Source of the DNA: Chthoniobacter sp.
GTDB lineage: Bacteria > Verrucomicrobiota > Verrucomicrobiia > Chthoniobacterales > Chthoniobacteraceae
Reading direction: 5' to 3'
NCBI GenBank assembly: GCA_028293645.1
Contig: JAQGOK010000058.1
Coordinates: 1-38,082, forward strand
Length of the DNA stretch: 38,082 bases
The first letter of the stretch is position 1. Each line of letters begins with the position of its first letter. The notes below the pieces were generated by a model. It did not search any database. It saw only the letters and a list, made by a program, of their open reading frames with translations, and was not told the DNA's origin. Shown here piece after piece: positions 1 through 10,387 of this stretch. The position numbers and the translations under genes were made by a program.

Positions 1-1
1 T

Positions 2-109
2 AACGGGAATTCCGGCTTTCCTGCCTTGGACTGTTTCATTATCGACCGCGAGCATACTCCTGAAACTGTTACAGCTTTGGTCGCTGATTTCGAGGGAACC
101 CTCCTTTAG
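2..109 (+). CDS. 3' end of an unidentified gene (partial)
   Basis: An open frame enters from the left window edge and runs 35 codons to a TAG at 107-109. The visible tail has a mixed, soluble-looking composition and ends in DFEGTLL. It is too short to assign to a family. It is read on the plus strand, the same direction as the small ORFs and the toxin-antitoxin pair that follow. Whether it is truly coding depends on the sequence to the left, which is not visible. Confidence 0.35.
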   Translation, partial: NGNSGFPALDCFIIDREHTPETVTALVADFEGTLL

Positions 110-118
110 GCGCAGCGA

Positions 119-262
119 ATGCCCGAACCGAACGACTTTCTGAAGGGCGGCTGTGGTGTCATCGGTATCCTCATCGTCGCTCCCCTGGTTATCGCGTTGT
201 TGTTCGGTGCTGCCGGTGCAGGAGGTGGTGGCGTCTTGGGCATTCTCGTAGTGCTCGAATGA
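119..262 (+). CDS. possible small membrane protein (47 aa)
   Basis: This short ORF begins with ATG 10 nt after the preceding stop codon. It encodes a short polar head (MPEPNDFLKGG) followed by one long hydrophobic, glycine-rich stretch from about residue 12 to 45, which is enough for one membrane span. The stop codon overlaps the ATG of the next small ORF as ATGA at 259-262. The hydrophobic pattern and tight spacing support a real single-pass miniprotein, but no family is recognised. An open frame on the opposite strand at 106-288 covers the same DNA and is Pro/Asn/Thr-rich, so it looks like a shadow. Confidence 0.35.
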   Translation: MPEPNDFLKGGCGVIGILIVAPLVIALLFGAAGAGGGGVLGILVVLE

Positions 263-420
263 TTGGTGTCATACGTCTTGGACGACAAATGGCTGAATCG
301 CCTAAGCCCTCAAGTTCGTCGCAATGCAGGGTTGATTGCGTCGATCAAATGCTCGCAAAGTCAGTCGCTCTTCCTAAACTGATTCTGAGTCTCCGCATTC
401 GAGTGACACTTCATCCATGA
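259..420 (+). CDS. possible small ORF (53 aa) bridging to the antitoxin gene
   Basis: This frame starts inside the ATGA at 259-262 and stops inside the ATGA at 417-420, where the antitoxin gene begins. It therefore has 4-nt overlaps at both ends, as in translationally coupled genes. The product is Ser/Lys/Arg-rich with a moderately hydrophobic end and has no recognisable domain. The composition is not persuasive, so the overlaps are the main support. It could equally be untranslated leader of the toxin-antitoxin operon. The leader also contains a 6-bp inverted repeat (CGCAAT 320-325, ATTGCG 335-340). Confidence 0.2.
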   Translation: MIGVIRLGRQMAESPKPSSSSQCRVDCVDQMLAKSVALPKLILSLRIRVTLHP

Positions 421-602
421 GCACCAAGCAAATTATCCAAGACCTGCTTCAAAAGCTGCCCGAAGACGTGTCGCTCCACGATGTTGCTCAAGAGATAGAA
501 TTCGTTGCCGCGGTGCGTCAGGGCGTTGCCGAGATCGACCGCGGCGAACGCATTTCGATCGAGGAGATCGAGCGCGAGTTGCCCTCATGGGTTATCAGGT
601 AG
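417..602 (+). CDS. putative type II antitoxin (61 aa)
   Basis: This is a small acidic protein with helix-forming segments and a C-terminal stretch rich in Glu and Ile (ISIEEIERELPSW), as in short antitoxins paired with RelE/ParE toxins. In such modules the antitoxin wraps the toxin with its flexible C-terminus and represses its own promoter through the N-terminal part. The coding region overlaps the downstream toxin ORF by 16 nt (587-602), a typical module layout. It belongs to the loosely conserved group of short bacterial addiction-module proteins, and no clear ribbon-helix-helix or AbrB signature is visible. Assignment rests mostly on size, charge and position. Confidence 0.75.
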   Translation: MSTKQIIQDLLQKLPEDVSLHDVAQEIEFVAAVRQGVAEIDRGERISIEEIERELPSWVIR

Positions 603-892
603 CGCTTTCACCGAGTGCCCAGCGTGACCTCCGTTCAATCGTTCGTTACATCTCGGTGGACTCACCAGATCGCGCAGTGCGGTTCGGTCAGTTTCTCGTC
701 AGCAGCATCAAGCGGCTCGCCGAACTTCCCGAGATGGGTCGCGTCGTTCGAGAGTTCGAAAACCCGAGCATTCGGGAGATTGTTGTTCGCTCGTATCGAG
801 TCATCTATCGGGTCGATCATGGCGATTGTCGTGTGGACGTCCTCCGCTTTTGGCACGGCGCACGCGGAATCCCCAGAATTGAAGATGAGTGA
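587..892 (+). CDS. RelE/ParE family toxin
   Basis: The 101-residue product has the classic opening of the RelE/ParE superfamily: a first beta strand (YQVALSPSA), then QRDLRSIVRYI. The middle carries RLAELPEMGR and the C-terminal half has the family pattern IREIVVRSYRVIYRV followed by DVLRFWHGAR. RelE-type members cleave mRNA on the ribosome and ParE-type members poison DNA gyrase. The sequence resembles the ParE/YoeB-like plasmid-stabilisation branch, but the target cannot be told from it. The start codon lies inside the antitoxin gene, giving translational coupling. Full length for the family, with no disruption seen. Confidence 0.9.
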   Translation: MGYQVALSPSAQRDLRSIVRYISVDSPDRAVRFGQFLVSSIKRLAELPEMGRVVREFENPSIREIVVRSYRVIYRVDHGDCRVDVLRFWHGARGIPRIEDE

Positions 893-1000
893 TCATGCGT
901 CGCTGCGAAGTGCTCGGTGCGTGTCGAAGTGGGTATGAGCAGCAGGGATATGGGCCATGACCACGCAGGGAGTGCTCAGTCACTCGCCAAACCGAGATCG

Positions 1001-1888
1001 ATGAACCGACGCACCTTTTTGGGAATCACCGCCAGCGCGTTGGCGGCTTTTCCATTGGTTGAAGTGGCGCGAGCCCAAGTCGGAAAGCGCCAGCTCAAGA
1101 AGGCAATCAATCTGGCGATGTGCAAAGACGGTGCATCGACGTTGGAAAAGTTCCAGATCATCAAAGCCGCCGGATTCGACGGAGTGGAATTGAACCGGCC
1201 GGACGCAGTGCCGCTCGACGAAGTGTTGCGCGCAAAGGAGGCGAGTGGCCTGGAAATCGCCGGCGTCACTTGCACCACGCATTGGGGCAAGCCGTTGAGC
1301 CACCAGGACCCGAAAGAGCGCGAGCAGGGATTCAACGGCCTCAAGCTCGCGCTCCAGGAAGCGGGTGAACTCGGTTGCCGGCGCGTCTTGCTCGTGCCCG
1401 GCGTCGTCAACAAGGACGTGCCTTACGATGTGTGTTGGGAACGATCCGTCGAGGCGGTCAAGCGTGCCGTGCCTTTCGCAAAGGAAGCGAATTGCCACAT
1501 TGCGATCGAGAACGTCTGGAACCAATTCATCATGAGCCCGCTGGAAGCGGTGCGTTATGTCGAGGCGGTCGGGAGCGAGTGGGTCGGCTGGCACTTCGAC
1601 ATCGGCAACGTGGTCACCTACGGCTGGCCGGAGCAGTGGGTGCGGATCCTCGGCCCACGCATCCTGAATGTGCACATCAAGGATTTCAGCCGGAAGAAGC
1701 GCGACACCGAGGGACTCGGCAAAGGCTTCAACATCGAACTCGGCGAAGGCGATGTGAGCTGGCCCGCGGTGATGAAGGCGCTCGATGAGATCGGCTACCA
1801 AGGCTACGGCATTGCCGAAGTATCCGGCGGCGATACGGCGCGCGTGAAGTTCCTGTCGGAGCGAATGAGCCAGCTGTTCGCCGGCTAG
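1001..1888 (+). CDS. Tat-exported sugar phosphate isomerase/epimerase-like TIM-barrel protein
   Basis: The 295-residue product belongs to the xylose-isomerase-like TIM-barrel superfamily. Hallmarks are AGFDGVELN early in the barrel, a central IAIENVWN with the acidic metal-binding residue, VGWHFDIGN, LNVHIKDF and GYQGYGIAEVSGGD. These strands supply the Glu/Asp/His metal ligands used in ketose-aldose epimerisation. The start at 1001 is chosen because it gives a compact Tat signal, NRRTFLG plus a hydrophobic stretch ending near VARA. The frame stays open upstream to a GTG at 917 and an ATG at 935. Tat export implies folding in the cytoplasm with a bound metal before transport. Many secreted PVC sugar-processing proteins have this design. 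The substrate is unknown. Confidence 0.88.
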   Translation: MNRRTFLGITASALAAFPLVEVARAQVGKRQLKKAINLAMCKDGASTLEKFQIIKAAGFDGVELNRPDAVPLDEVLRAKEASGLEIAGVTCTTHWGKPLSHQDPKEREQGFNGLKLALQEAGELGCRRVLLVPGVVNKDVPYDVCWERSVEAVKRAVPFAKEANCHIAIENVWNQFIMSPLEAVRYVEAVGSEWVGWHFDIGNVVTYGWPEQWVRILGPRILNVHIKDFSRKKRDTEGLGKGFNIELGEGDVSWPAVMKALDEIGYQGYGIAEVSGGDTARVKFLSERMSQLFAG

Positions 1889-1894
1889 TTCGAC

Positions 1895-3337
1895 TCAGGG
1901 ATTCGCCTTGAGCACGACGAACGTGCGTTTGCCCGCACGCTCGAGGTTCAGCAGGACGCCTCGCTGATCCCGCTGGGTGACGTTCGCAGTCATCGCCTTC
2001 ACCGCGGCTGCTGCGTTCCCGACAGGCTTGGTATCGACGGCGGTGATCAAATCGCCCGCCTGGATTTCGACTTTCGATGCGGGGGAATCCGGCACGATCT
2101 CGACCACCACAGCCCCGCGGATTGCCTCCGAATCCTTCAGCTTCAAGCCGAGCGGTTCGCCGTTACCTAGCGCCTTCACCGGCGGCGTGGCCGGATTGAC
2201 GACCTTCGTGATTTCGGATGGGAGCTCACCGGTGGCGACGGGGATTTCGATCATTGTGCCGTTGCGCCAGACGGTGAGCCGCAGCGTCTGGCCGATCTTC
2301 TTTTTCAGGATTTCCTTCTGCAACTCGCGCGAACTCGTGACTGCCGCGCCATCGACGGCGGTGATCACATCGGCCGCGCGCAAGTCACTCCGATACGCAG
2401 GGGCGTCGATCTCGATCGTGTCCACCACGACGCCTTTGCTAACGCCTGCCACGTGCTCGCGCAGCGACGGGTCTTTGCCGAGCGTCTCGATGCGAATCCC
2501 TAAGTAGGGACGCTGGACCCTGCCTTGCGCGATCAAGATCCCGGAGATCTCCTGCAACATGCTGGACGGGATCGCGAACGCGAGCCCGCGGCCGATGCCG
2601 TTGATCAGCGTGTTCATTCCGACGACCTTGCCTTCGACGTCGAAAAGCGGGCCGCCGCTGTTGCCCGGATTGATGAACGCGTCGGTCTGAATGTAATCCT
2701 CGTAGATGATCGAGCGTGACGTGGGCCCGAGCAGATCCGTGCGGCCCTTTCCGCTCACCCAGCCTGCGGAAAAGCTGTAGTCCTGATTGAATGGCGCACC
2801 GATCGCGCAGACGAGCTGTCCAATCCGCAGCGTGTCGCTGTCCCCAAACTCCACGACCGGCAAATTCTTCGCGTCGATCTGCAACACGGCGATGTCGGTT
2901 TTGTCGTCCGTGCCCAGCACTTTGGCGGGGAATGAACGGCCATCCTTGAGGCGAACGCTGAGCTTTTCGGCATCCGCGATCACGTGATTGTTGGTCAGGA
3001 TCAAGCCGTCCGCGCGCATGATAAACCCGGAGCCCTCGCTGCGGCTCGGCAACCGCCAGGTCGGCGAAGACTCGGGCGCTTTCGGCAGGTCGCGCGGCGT
3101 CTCGCCGTCTTTGAAGAAGAACTCGAAGCTCTTCGCGTTCTCGCGGTCGTTTTCCTCGCCCGGTTTGCTCGCTTCGATGACCACCACCGTAGGCGCGACC
3201 CTTTCGTAGATCTGCACGAAGCCATCGTCGATCGCCTTCAGAAGGCTCAGCGATGCCGTGCCCTTTCCGTCCGCAGCTCCCAAGGCGGAATTGAGGACGA
3301 CGATGCCAAGAAGAGTGGAGAAGATGGGACGCAGCAT
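1895..3337 (-). CDS. HtrA/Deg-type serine protease with two PDZ domains
   Basis: The 480-residue product has a signal peptide, a trypsin-like domain and two PDZ domains (about 275-370 and 395-478). The triad is visible as His118 (TNNHVIADA), Asp148 (DKTDIAVLQI) and Ser227 (NPGNSGGPL). HtrA/Deg enzymes degrade or refold damaged envelope proteins in the periplasm. The frame continues upstream to 3475, but starting at 3337 places a normal signal peptide (MLRPIFSTLL onward, Ala-rich cleavage region) at the N-terminus and leaves 147 bp for promoters shared with the divergent M16 peptidase gene. The residues between the signal and the protease domain are charged, with a Phe-rich patch (FEFFF). It converges with the epimerase gene, 6 nt apart. 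Confidence 0.93.
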   Translation of the reverse strand: MLRPIFSTLLGIVVLNSALGAADGKGTASLSLLKAIDDGFVQIYERVAPTVVVIEASKPGEENDRENAKSFEFFFKDGETPRDLPKAPESSPTWRLPSRSEGSGFIMRADGLILTNNHVIADAEKLSVRLKDGRSFPAKVLGTDDKTDIAVLQIDAKNLPVVEFGDSDTLRIGQLVCAIGAPFNQDYSFSAGWVSGKGRTDLLGPTSRSIIYEDYIQTDAFINPGNSGGPLFDVEGKVVGMNTLINGIGRGLAFAIPSSMLQEISGILIAQGRVQRPYLGIRIETLGKDPSLREHVAGVSKGVVVDTIEIDAPAYRSDLRAADVITAVDGAAVTSSRELQKEILKKKIGQTLRLTVWRNGTMIEIPVATGELPSEITKVVNPATPPVKALGNGEPLGLKLKDSEAIRGAVVVEIVPDSPASKVEIQAGDLITAVDTKPVGNAAAAVKAMTANVTQRDQRGVLLNLERAGKRTFVVLKANP

Positions 3338-3417
3338 GCGGGACGACCCTGTCGGGCGAAGCATCATGCCGCGTCTGGAGTCCTTTGCAAACTTGGAGCA
3401 GGGCATCAGCTCCACGC

Positions 3418-3440
3418 CCGACTCTCGCAGTAGGTCGGGA
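3418..3440. promoter_or_regulatory. inverted repeat in the htrA-like/M16 divergent intergenic region
   Basis: CCCGAC (3418-3423) and GTCGGG (3435-3440) form a perfect 6-bp inverted repeat with an 11-nt spacer. A second short inverted repeat, GGAGC/GCTCC, lies just upstream around 3396-3414. Both sit between the divergently transcribed protease genes, where an operator or shared regulatory site would be expected. No clear sigma-70 promoter was identified, so the regulatory role is inferred from position only. Confidence 0.2.
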
Positions 3441-3484
3441 GAGCTGGAACTCGACGCCGCTTTTCGGCTCGGCATACTCGCGGC

Positions 3485-6256
<2,772 letters not shown>

Positions 6257-6281
6257 TCGTACGGCCGTGTTTTACGGAGCC

Positions 6282-7382
6282 ATGAAACTCCCCCACGTTC
6301 TGCTCGCTGCGCTTCTGTGCTCGGGCTCGACGTTCGCCGACGAGACCAGCCCTGTGGTCGTTGAGCAACGCCTGGTTGTTTCAGGGCAGGGGTTCTTTCC
6401 TGTCGCGCGACAGCTCCGCGATCAAAGGCTTGCGGTGGTCCTGCGCGGAGGCGCGAGCCACGTCGGCATCAAGGGCCGGCTCGATATCGTCTTCTCCGCG
6501 GATTCGGGGAAGAGCTGGACTGCTCCGGCAGTCGTGGTGGATTCGCCGCTGGATGACCGCAATCCGGCGTTTGGTGAGACGAAGGACGGAGCGCTGGTGG
6601 TGGCGTTCTGGAGAGCTGCCAAGCATACGTTCGGCGACTACAACCTCGATGACGCTGCACACGCCGTGAGCACCTGGGTGACGCGCTCGGAGGATGGTGG
6701 AAAAACCTGGTCGGAGGCGTCAGAGATCGATGTCCGCGAGCTCGGTTACGGCAGCCCGTTTGGGAAAATGCTCACGCTCCGGGACGGGACCATGTTGATG
6801 AACATCTACGGTCATGGACTGCGTCCGCCCGGTGAGCAGCTTCCTTCGAAGGAAGATCACAGCTATCTCTACCGCTCGGAGGACGGCGGGAAAACGTGGA
6901 AACGTTTCGCGACGATCGGCCGCGGATTCAATGAAACCGGTCTCCTGCGGCTCGCTGACGGAACGTTGCTGGCCGCGATGCGCTCAGCGGGCGACAAGGC
7001 GAACGTTTCCACGACGCGCAGTACGGACGGTGGGCAAACGTGGAGCAAGCCTGAGTCGGTGAGCCCGCCGGGAGCGCATCCGGCAGACCTTGCTCTGCTG
7101 GAGGATGGGCGCGCGCTGCTCGTCACGGGATTCCGCAATACCCCGTTCGGAGTTCGGGCGGTCGCTGGTGATGCCAGCGGCCATTTTGATTGGAGCAGCT
7201 CCTTCGCCGTGGTCACTGATTCCACGAATGTGGACACCGGCTACCCGAGCAGCGTGGTCCTTACCGGCGGGCGGGTCGCCACCTTCTACTACGCAGTCGG
7301 AAGCCATTCACAGTCGGAGTGGGGGGTGCATTGTGGAGTCGCTGAGTTTCAGCTCGGCGGAGTGGAAAGTCCGGCCAGGTAG
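6282..7382 (+). CDS. secreted sialidase-like (Asp-box/BNR) protein
   Basis: The 366-residue product has an N-terminal signal peptide and four Asp boxes (S-x-D-x-G-x-x-W) at about residues 72-79, 136-143, 199-206 and 247-254. This pattern marks six-bladed sialidase-type propellers. Sialidases remove terminal sialic acids, but many PVC proteins with this fold act on other glycans or are non-catalytic. Expected sialidase residues such as the RIP/RLP arginine motif are not obvious, so enzymatic specificity is left open. The start at 6282 follows an ACGGAG ribosome-binding site and yields a clean signal peptide; the frame stays open back to 6228, inside the M16 gene. It lies 25 nt after the M16 stop and may be co-transcribed. 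Confidence 0.88.
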   Translation: MKLPHVLLAALLCSGSTFADETSPVVVEQRLVVSGQGFFPVARQLRDQRLAVVLRGGASHVGIKGRLDIVFSADSGKSWTAPAVVVDSPLDDRNPAFGETKDGALVVAFWRAAKHTFGDYNLDDAAHAVSTWVTRSEDGGKTWSEASEIDVRELGYGSPFGKMLTLRDGTMLMNIYGHGLRPPGEQLPSKEDHSYLYRSEDGGKTWKRFATIGRGFNETGLLRLADGTLLAAMRSAGDKANVSTTRSTDGGQTWSKPESVSPPGAHPADLALLEDGRALLVTGFRNTPFGVRAVAGDASGHFDWSSSFAVVTDSTNVDTGYPSSVVLTGGRVATFYYAVGSHSQSEWGVHCGVAEFQLGGVESPAR

Positions 7383-7470
7383 GCGAGTAGCGCCGGTGAT
7401 CGCCCGCGTTCTCCCGAAGCAAGCGATCCCCTTTACATTGCGAGGACGGTAGGCAGCCTCTGGGCTCCTG

Positions 7471-8400
7471 ATGGCAAACGAGAACATCGAAGCAGTTCCT
7501 CAACCGCGGTCGAACGCTTCGCTCGGGCTGGTGAGCGGAACGCTCGCGTTCGTCTCGTGGGGGTTGGTGCCCCTTTATTGGAAGCTGCTGCAAACTGTCC
7601 CGGCGCTCGAGATCCTCTGCCACCGCCTGATCTGGTCCCTCGCGTTCAGCGCGGTGCTCCTCGCGATTCAACGACGGTGGGAAGAGGTGTGGGTCGCGTT
7701 TCGCTCTGCCCGACAGCTGGCGCTCGCGGCCGCCAGCGGCGCGGCCATCTGCTTCAACTGGTTCATCTTCATCTGGGCCGTAAACTCGGGCCATATTGTC
7801 GAAACCAGCCTCGGCTATTTCATGATCCCGTTGGTCAATGTGCTGCTTGGAGCAGCGCTCTTCGGCGAGCGGCTGCGCCGAATGCAGTGGATCGCCGTGG
7901 CTCTCGCCGCGGTCGGCGTGCTGAGCCTCACTCTTGGCTACGGAGCGTTCCCGTGGATCGGCATCGTGCTCTGCGGCAGCTTTGCGCTCTATGGCGTGCT
8001 GCGAAAGGTTTCCCGCGCCGATTCGCTGCCGGGTCTCTTTCTGGAAAGCGCTGCGGTGGCACCGTTTGCGTTGGGCTACATCGCTTATCTCGCGATCGCT
8101 GGCGTGAGTTCCTTTTCGCCAACGTTTCCTGCGCAGTCGCTGCTGCTCGCCGGCGGTGGCGTGGTCACGGCGCTGCCGCTCCTCTGGTTTGCGCATGCCG
8201 CGCGCACTATCCCGCTCTCGACTCTTGGCCTTATCCAATACCTGTCGCCGACGCTTACGTTCCTGATCGGGACGTTGCTCTACGACGAGCCGTTCACCCG
8301 AGCGCACCTGTTTACTTTCGTCTGCATCTGGCTCGGCCTCGCGCTCTTCACCGCTGACGCGCGTTGGCAGGCAGCGAAACGGCTGCGGATGCCCAAATGA
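7471..8400 (+). CDS. rarD: RarD-type EamA/DMT permease
   Basis: This is a 309-residue inner-membrane protein with about ten hydrophobic segments in two EamA repeats. The first repeat contains WGLVPLYWKLL and EILCHRLIWSL, a signature of the RarD subgroup. Later come SLGYFMIPLVNVLLG and the second-repeat LGLIQYLSPTLTFLIG. RarD is named for the chloramphenicol-sensitive phenotype, but its natural substrate is not settled; the family exports small metabolites. The gene stands 88 nt downstream of the sialidase-like gene and converges on the TolC-like gene 10 nt away, with no obvious terminator between them. Confidence 0.92.
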   Translation: MANENIEAVPQPRSNASLGLVSGTLAFVSWGLVPLYWKLLQTVPALEILCHRLIWSLAFSAVLLAIQRRWEEVWVAFRSARQLALAAASGAAICFNWFIFIWAVNSGHIVETSLGYFMIPLVNVLLGAALFGERLRRMQWIAVALAAVGVLSLTLGYGAFPWIGIVLCGSFALYGVLRKVSRADSLPGLFLESAAVAPFALGYIAYLAIAGVSSFSPTFPAQSLLLAGGGVVTALPLLWFAHAARTIPLSTLGLIQYLSPTLTFLIGTLLYDEPFTRAHLFTFVCIWLGLALFTADARWQAAKRLRMPK

Positions 8401-8410
8401 GGTGGAGGAT

Positions 8411-10384
8411 CTAGCGAGCCCGCGCGGGAGCCTGGCGGGAAGGTGGCTCCGGTGAAAGCGGGCGCGGCCGGGTGCCACGCGATGGGGCGGTAAGAACGGG
8501 AGCGAGAGGCTCGGACGTGGTCGGCGGGAAGCGGCGAATCGCGCGGGCTGAGCTGTTGGGACCCGCTGGCACTGCCGCCGCGCCGGGACGGGGAGCCGGA
8601 GGTGAGCTGGAGCGCCGGGGCGCGGGAGTCGGCGCGGTGCCTGGTGGAGAGGTGCTGTCCGGAGGACCGACCGGCGCGGTGCTCGGAGGTTTCACCATCG
8701 CTGGCGCCACCGTGCGGGTGACGAACGGTGCGGACGCCGGTTCGTCGTCAAAGTAGATGCCGGTGCGGTCGAGGATCGTGCCGGTCGCGAGCCAGAGCTG
8801 AGTCACGCTTTTGTTTAACTCGGCGAGCGCGGCGAGTTCGCGGCTCTTCGCTTCGTAGAGCTTCCGCTGCGTCTCGATGATGTCGAAGCTGGAGATCTGA
8901 CCTTCCTCGAGGCGCTTGTAGGCGATGCGCACCGCCTCGTCGTTCAACTCGCGAGTCGCGCGCGCCGTGTCCACGCGCTGCTGGTTCGTCAGAATGCGGC
9001 TGATGACCGTATCGACGTCCACACCGAGATTGAGCTCGGTTTGCTTAATCCGCAGGACGGCCTGCTGCTTGAGGCCTTTGACGAGATTGAGCTGCGCGCG
9101 CGGTTGAACGTTGCCCAACGGAATCTGGAAGTTGAGCCCTGCGCTCCATTCGGGCGTGTGTCCTGAGATCGCATCCTGCGCGCTGCTGCCGAAGCTGTTG
9201 TTGAGACCGTTGACGCCATAAGTGCCGACGAGATCGACCTGGGGCCACAGCTGATTCCTTGCGAACCGTAGCCGCACGTCCTGCACGTCTGCCTCGTGGC
9301 GCGCGATCTGGTAGTCGTAGCGCTTCCCAAAAGCGACCCGGAGGAAATCGGGGCGATCGATCTTCGGGACCGGCAGCTGCGGGGCGGTAGTCGGGATGAA
9401 GATGCGCGTATCTTCGGTGCGAAACTCGTCGAGAATCAGGCGCTTCAACGCGAACTGCCGTTCGAGCAGGAAACCCTTCGACATAACGAGCGACTCCCGG
9501 TCCGTGCTGACCGCGACTTCGGCCTGGCGCACGTCGATCGGAGACATGAAGCCGAGCTCCAGGCGGCGCCGGTTTTGGGCGAGCAGCTTCTCACCGGCCG
9601 CGATGGCGTCCTGCTTCACCTCGATGTCGCGCAAGGCGTAAAGCATGTCGTAATAGGTGCCCATCACGGCCTGGACCGAGGTGGCGACACGCTGCTTCCA
9701 GGTGAGGATCTGCGTCTTCTTGTTCAGCCGCGCGATGCGGAGTTCCGCAAGGTTTGCGGCCGGACCGAAGTTCTTCAGCAACGGCTGAATGACCGTCACC
9801 GTCGCGGAAGTGAAATACTCGGGCAAAACCTGCCGGGTATCACCGGAGAAAGTGTTGCGCAGGCGATTGGCTTCCAGGGAGAAACCGTAGCGGGTGCCCA
9901 GCGGGGTGCGGCCTTGCAGCGTGGAGGAAGAGCGATCGTTCTCCTGATTGAAAACCACGCCGTCGATCCCGGCGGTGCTCTGCTCGCGGGAGATCGGCGG
10001 CCGGCCATTTGCAAGGTTGACCGCATCGACAAAATCCTGCTGCGAGCGGATCGCCTCCTCCTGGCGCAAAGCGTCGCTGGTGCGGAGATCATTCGCATTC
10101 TCGGGACGCCGGACCGACTCATGCGAAGTGTTGATCGCGAAGACGGGATCGAAGACGCCCGCCGCACTCCGGCGCCGTGCTTCCTCGACTGAGATGCCGA
10201 CGCGCTCGAACTTCGCGTCGAGGTTGTTTTTCAAGGCCATCTCGATCGCCTCCTGGAGAGCGAGCGTCTGGGAACTCGAGCCTTCTCCGAAGAAATCCTG
10301 CGTTGTGGCGGGTCCGTCACCTGCCCACGCGCTGGAGAGAGAAACAAGGAGGCAGGCGAGCGCCAGCCGGCGGGGGATCAGCAT
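8411..10384 (-). CDS. TolC-family outer-membrane channel with proline-rich C-terminal tail
   Basis: The 657-residue product begins with a signal peptide ending near SSAWA. It continues with two outer-membrane efflux (OEP) repeats rich in long amphipathic helices, such as LALQEAIEMALKNN near the N-terminus and RIAYKRLEEGQISSFDI in the second repeat. TolC-type trimers form the channel through the outer membrane for tripartite exporters. The last 113 residues (545-657) are unusual. They follow the normal end of the OEP fold and contain about 30 prolines, many Ala and Ser, and scattered Arg. The gene is last of a three-gene operon, 3 nt after the M50/HlyD fusion, so it is probably the dedicated outer channel of that exporter. 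Confidence 0.92.
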   Translation of the reverse strand: MLIPRRLALACLLVSLSSAWAGDGPATTQDFFGEGSSSQTLALQEAIEMALKNNLDAKFERVGISVEEARRRSAAGVFDPVFAINTSHESVRRPENANDLRTSDALRQEEAIRSQQDFVDAVNLANGRPPISREQSTAGIDGVVFNQENDRSSSTLQGRTPLGTRYGFSLEANRLRNTFSGDTRQVLPEYFTSATVTVIQPLLKNFGPAANLAELRIARLNKKTQILTWKQRVATSVQAVMGTYYDMLYALRDIEVKQDAIAAGEKLLAQNRRRLELGFMSPIDVRQAEVAVSTDRESLVMSKGFLLERQFALKRLILDEFRTEDTRIFIPTTAPQLPVPKIDRPDFLRVAFGKRYDYQIARHEADVQDVRLRFARNQLWPQVDLVGTYGVNGLNNSFGSSAQDAISGHTPEWSAGLNFQIPLGNVQPRAQLNLVKGLKQQAVLRIKQTELNLGVDVDTVISRILTNQQRVDTARATRELNDEAVRIAYKRLEEGQISSFDIIETQRKLYEAKSRELAALAELNKSVTQLWLATGTILDRTGIYFDDEPASAPFVTRTVAPAMVKPPSTAPVGPPDSTSPPGTAPTPAPRRSSSPPAPRPGAAAVPAGPNSSARAIRRFPPTTSEPLAPVLTAPSRGTRPRPLSPEPPSRQAPARAR

Positions 10385-10387
10385 CGG

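Noticed and set aside
7261-8478. A 405-codon open frame on the minus strand opposite rarD
   Set aside because: Its product is dominated by Arg, Glu, Asp and Gln in a pattern produced by reading the complement of a high-GC membrane protein gene. The plus strand carries an intact RarD.
9296-10192. A 298-codon plus-strand frame opposite the TolC-like gene
   Set aside because: It is antisense to a well-supported OEP protein, and its composition looks like a shadow.
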